Shown here piece by piece: positions 6,044-7,839 of a DNA stretch of 7,839 bases. The stretch is from Myxococcales bacterium (GTDB lineage: Bacteria > Myxococcota > Myxococcia > Myxococcales > Anaeromyxobacteraceae). Position 1 is the first letter of the stretch. The number at the start of each line of letters is the position of its first letter. The notes under the pieces were generated by a model. It did no database searches. It was given only the letters and a program-made list of their open reading frames with translations, and was not told where the DNA came from. A program made the position numbers and the translations under genes. The DNA lies in NCBI GenBank assembly GCA_021779335.1, contig JAJYAW010000125.1, positions 1 to 7,839 of the forward strand, in the 5' to 3' direction.

Positions 6044-7839
6044 ATGACCGGCACCACGCGAGAGCGCCCCGCCGGCGCGCAGCTCGAGGGACGCCGGATC
6101 GCCATCACCGGGACGGTCCAGGGCGTCGGCTTCCGCCCGTTCGTCTTCCGGCTCGCGACCGGCCTGGGCCTGTCGGGCTCGGTCCGCAACGACGGGGCCG
6201 GGGTGATCGTCGAGGCGAGCGGACCGGCCGCCGCGCTCGACGAGCTCGAGCGCCGGCTCCGGGAGGAGCACCCGCCCGCCGCCGCCATCGCCACCTTCGA
6301 GCGCGCGACGACCGCGCCGCGGGGCGGGGCGGGCTTCGCCATCCTGGAGAGCGGCCCGGCCGAGGAGCGGCGGGTCGCCATCCCGCCCGACCTCGCCACC
6401 TGCGACGCCTGCGCGGGCGAGGTGGCCGACCCGTCCGACCGGCGCCACCGCTACCCCTTCACCACCTGCACCGACTGCGGCCCGCGCTTCACCATCGCCC
6501 TGGCCGTCCCCTACGACCGCCCGGCCACCACCATGGCCGGCTTCGCGATGTGCCCCGCCTGCCGCGCCGAGTACGACGACCCCGGCGACCGGCGCTTCCA
6601 CGCGCAGCCGAACGCCTGCCCGGCCTGCGGCCCCCGCCTCGAGGTCCGGGGACCGTCCGGCGAGCCGCTCGTCGGCGACCCCATCGCGCTGGCCGGGGCG
6701 GCGCTCCAGTCCGGCTGGATCGTCGCGGTGAAGGGGATCGGCGGCTTCCACCTCGCCTGCGACGCCGACGACGAGGGGGCGGTGCGGCGGCTGCGCGAGC
6801 GGAAGCACCGCGAGGAGAAGCCGCTCGCGGTCATGGTCGCGAGCCTGGCGGAGGCCGGCCAGCTCGCCGCCGTCGGCGAGGTCGAGGCGGCGCTCCTCGC
6901 GTCCCCCGAGCGCCCCATCGTCCTCTGCCCGCGCCGCGACGGGGCCGCGGTCGCGCCGGGGGTCGCGCCCGACGGCCCGCTCCTCGGCCTCCTCCTCCCC
7001 TACGCGCCGCTCCACCACCTGCTCCTCGAGGCGGCGGGGCGGCCGCTGGTCATGACCAGCGGCAACCGCTCCGACGAGCCGATCGCCCTCGAGAACGGGG
7101 AGGCGCTGGCGCGCCTCGCCGGCGTCGCCGACCTCTTCCTCCTCCACGACCGGCCCATCGCCTCGCGCTGCGACGACTCGGTGGTCCGGGTGGTGGCCGG
7201 CGGGCCGCAGGTGCTGCGGCGCGGCCGCGGGCACGTCCCGCGGCCGGTGCGGACCGCCCGGCGCTTCGCCCGGCCGGTCCTGGCCGCCGGGGCGCAGCTC
7301 AAGAACGCCTTCTGCCTGGCCCGCGGCGACGAGGCGACGCTGGGGCCGCACGTCGGGGACCTCGAGGGGCTGGAGACGCTGGCGGCCTACGAGGCGGCGA
7401 TCGCCCGGCTCGAGGCCTTCCTCGAGCTGCGGCCGGAGGTCGTCGCCTGCGACCTCCACCCGCTCTACCCGTCGACCCGCTACGCGCGCGCGCGGGCCGC
7501 CGCCCTCGGGGCCCCGCTCGTCGAGGTGCAGCACCACCACGCCCACGCCGCCGCGGCGATGGCCGAGCACCGGCTCGCCGGCCCGGTCCTCGCCCTGGCC
7601 TGGGACGGCGCCGGGCTCGGCACCGACGGCGCGTCCTGGGGCGGCGAGCTGCTCCTCGCCTGGCCCGATCGCTTCGAGCGGCTCGCCACCCTCCGGCCCA
7701 TCCGGCTCGCCGGCGGGGACCAGGCCGTCCGGGAGCCCTGGCGCCAGGCGGTCGCCGCCCTCGACGACGCCTTCGACGGCGCCGCGCCGCTCGACCGGCT
7801 CCCGCTCCTGGCGCGGGTCCCGGCGGGCGCGGTCGCGGT
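6044..7839 (+). CDS. hypF: Carbamoyltransferase HypF, 5' part (runs off the window)
   Basis: HypF uses carbamoyl phosphate and ATP to load a carbamoyl group onto the C-terminal cysteine of HypE, the source of the cyanide ligands of the Ni-Fe site. The frame is open from 6044 to the window end: 598 complete codons, no stop, against a usual family length of about 750-800. Domains in order are acylphosphatase-like (about 18-105, VQGVGFRPFVFRLA at 25-38 with R31, and N49); two zinc-finger pairs C120/C123-C142/C145 and C170/C173-C192/C195; a YrdC-like domain (about 210-400, with KGIGGFHL, TSGNRSDEPI and RRGRGHVPRPV); and the start of the Kae1-like domain (about 410 on, with DLHPLYPSTRY, the HHHAH metal motif at 497-501, and DGAGLGTDGASWGGE). 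The start is uncertain: ATG at 6044 has no clear Shine-Dalgarno, and an in-frame GTG at 5990 would add 18 unconvincing Pro/Arg-rich residues. Confidence 0.95.
   Translation, partial: MTGTTRERPAGAQLEGRRIAITGTVQGVGFRPFVFRLATGLGLSGSVRNDGAGVIVEASGPAAALDELERRLREEHPPAAAIATFERATTAPRGGAGFAILESGPAEERRVAIPPDLATCDACAGEVADPSDRRHRYPFTTCTDCGPRFTIALAVPYDRPATTMAGFAMCPACRAEYDDPGDRRFHAQPNACPACGPRLEVRGPSGEPLVGDPIALAGAALQSGWIVAVKGIGGFHLACDADDEGAVRRLRERKHREEKPLAVMVASLAEAGQLAAVGEVEAALLASPERPIVLCPRRDGAAVAPGVAPDGPLLGLLLPYAPLHHLLLEAAGRPLVMTSGNRSDEPIALENGEALARLAGVADLFLLHDRPIASRCDDSVVRVVAGGPQVLRRGRGHVPRPVRTARRFARPVLAAGAQLKNAFCLARGDEATLGPHVGDLEGLETLAAYEAAIARLEAFLELRPEVVACDLHPLYPSTRYARARAAALGAPLVEVQHHHAHAAAAMAEHRLAGPVLALAWDGAGLGTDGASWGGELLLAWPDRFERLATLRPIRLAGGDQAVREPWRQAVAALDDAFDGAAPLDRLPLLARVPAGAVA

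Noticed and set aside
3628..6399. Long open frame (923 codons) on the - strand opposite hybC, hybD and the start of hypF
   Set aside because: Same reason: biased composition, dominated by Gly, Val, Asp and Glu, as expected from the complement of C-ending codons. It spans three recognisable + strand genes.
5891..7570. Long - strand frame opposite hypF
   Set aside because: The + strand carries all HypF domain motifs in order with no stop. The antisense translation is low-complexity.
1..7839. CRISPR array, tRNA, insertion sequence, defence or other novel system
   Set aside because: No spaced direct repeats, no tRNA- or rRNA-like sequence, no transposase or terminal inverted repeats were seen. 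Nearly all the window is accounted for by a known hydrogenase operon.

Overview
The window holds one transcription unit for a membrane-bound, periplasm-facing [NiFe]-hydrogenase, all on the + strand, in the order hybO (small subunit), hybA (four-cluster ferredoxin), hybB (NrfD-type membrane subunit), hybC (large subunit), hybD (maturation protease), followed by the 5' part of hypF (carbamoyltransferase for the CN ligands). The order of the first five genes matches the Escherichia coli hydrogenase-2 operon hybOABCD and the Hyb-type uptake hydrogenases of Deltaproteobacteria such as Geobacter. The DNA is extremely GC-rich, with almost every third codon position G or C. Together with the operon type this suggests a high-GC deltaproteobacterium or myxobacterium-like anaerobe (Anaeromyxobacter would fit), but that placement is inference.

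Layout. Positions 1-367 hold no supportable gene. They form an upstream region with A/T-rich islands that stand out from the rest: an 8-T run, the perfect palindrome CAAAATTTTG at 97-106, an FNR/CRP-type palindrome TTGACACGCATCAA at 191-204, and a C-rich tract at 222-250. Genes 1 to 5 run from 368 to 5949 with gaps of 33, 0, 17 and 21 bases, so they are almost certainly co-transcribed and partly translationally coupled. A perfect 6-bp hairpin lies between hybO and hybA. A 94-base gap separates hybD from hypF, which starts at 6044 and runs off the end of the window after 598 codons with no stop.

How the genes work together. HybC carries the Ni-Fe site and HybO carries three Fe-S clusters. The folded pair is exported by the Tat pathway through the RR signal on HybO. 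Electrons from H2 pass through HybO to HybA, then to HybB in the membrane, where quinone is reduced. HybD cuts a 15-residue tail off pre-HybC after nickel insertion. HypF makes the thiocarbamate precursor of the cyanide ligands. The proximal-cluster motifs have the standard four cysteines, so an oxygen-sensitive enzyme is predicted.

I see no undescribed system here. The most unusual sequence-level observation is that hybO and hybC each switch, about 90 to 115 codons in, from mixed G/C-ending codons to nearly exclusive C-ending codons, while hybA, hybB, hybD and hypF stay mixed. The other points of interest are the FNR-like site, the hybO-hybA hairpin, an extra cysteine inside the medial-cluster motif of HybO, and the weakly defined start of hypF.
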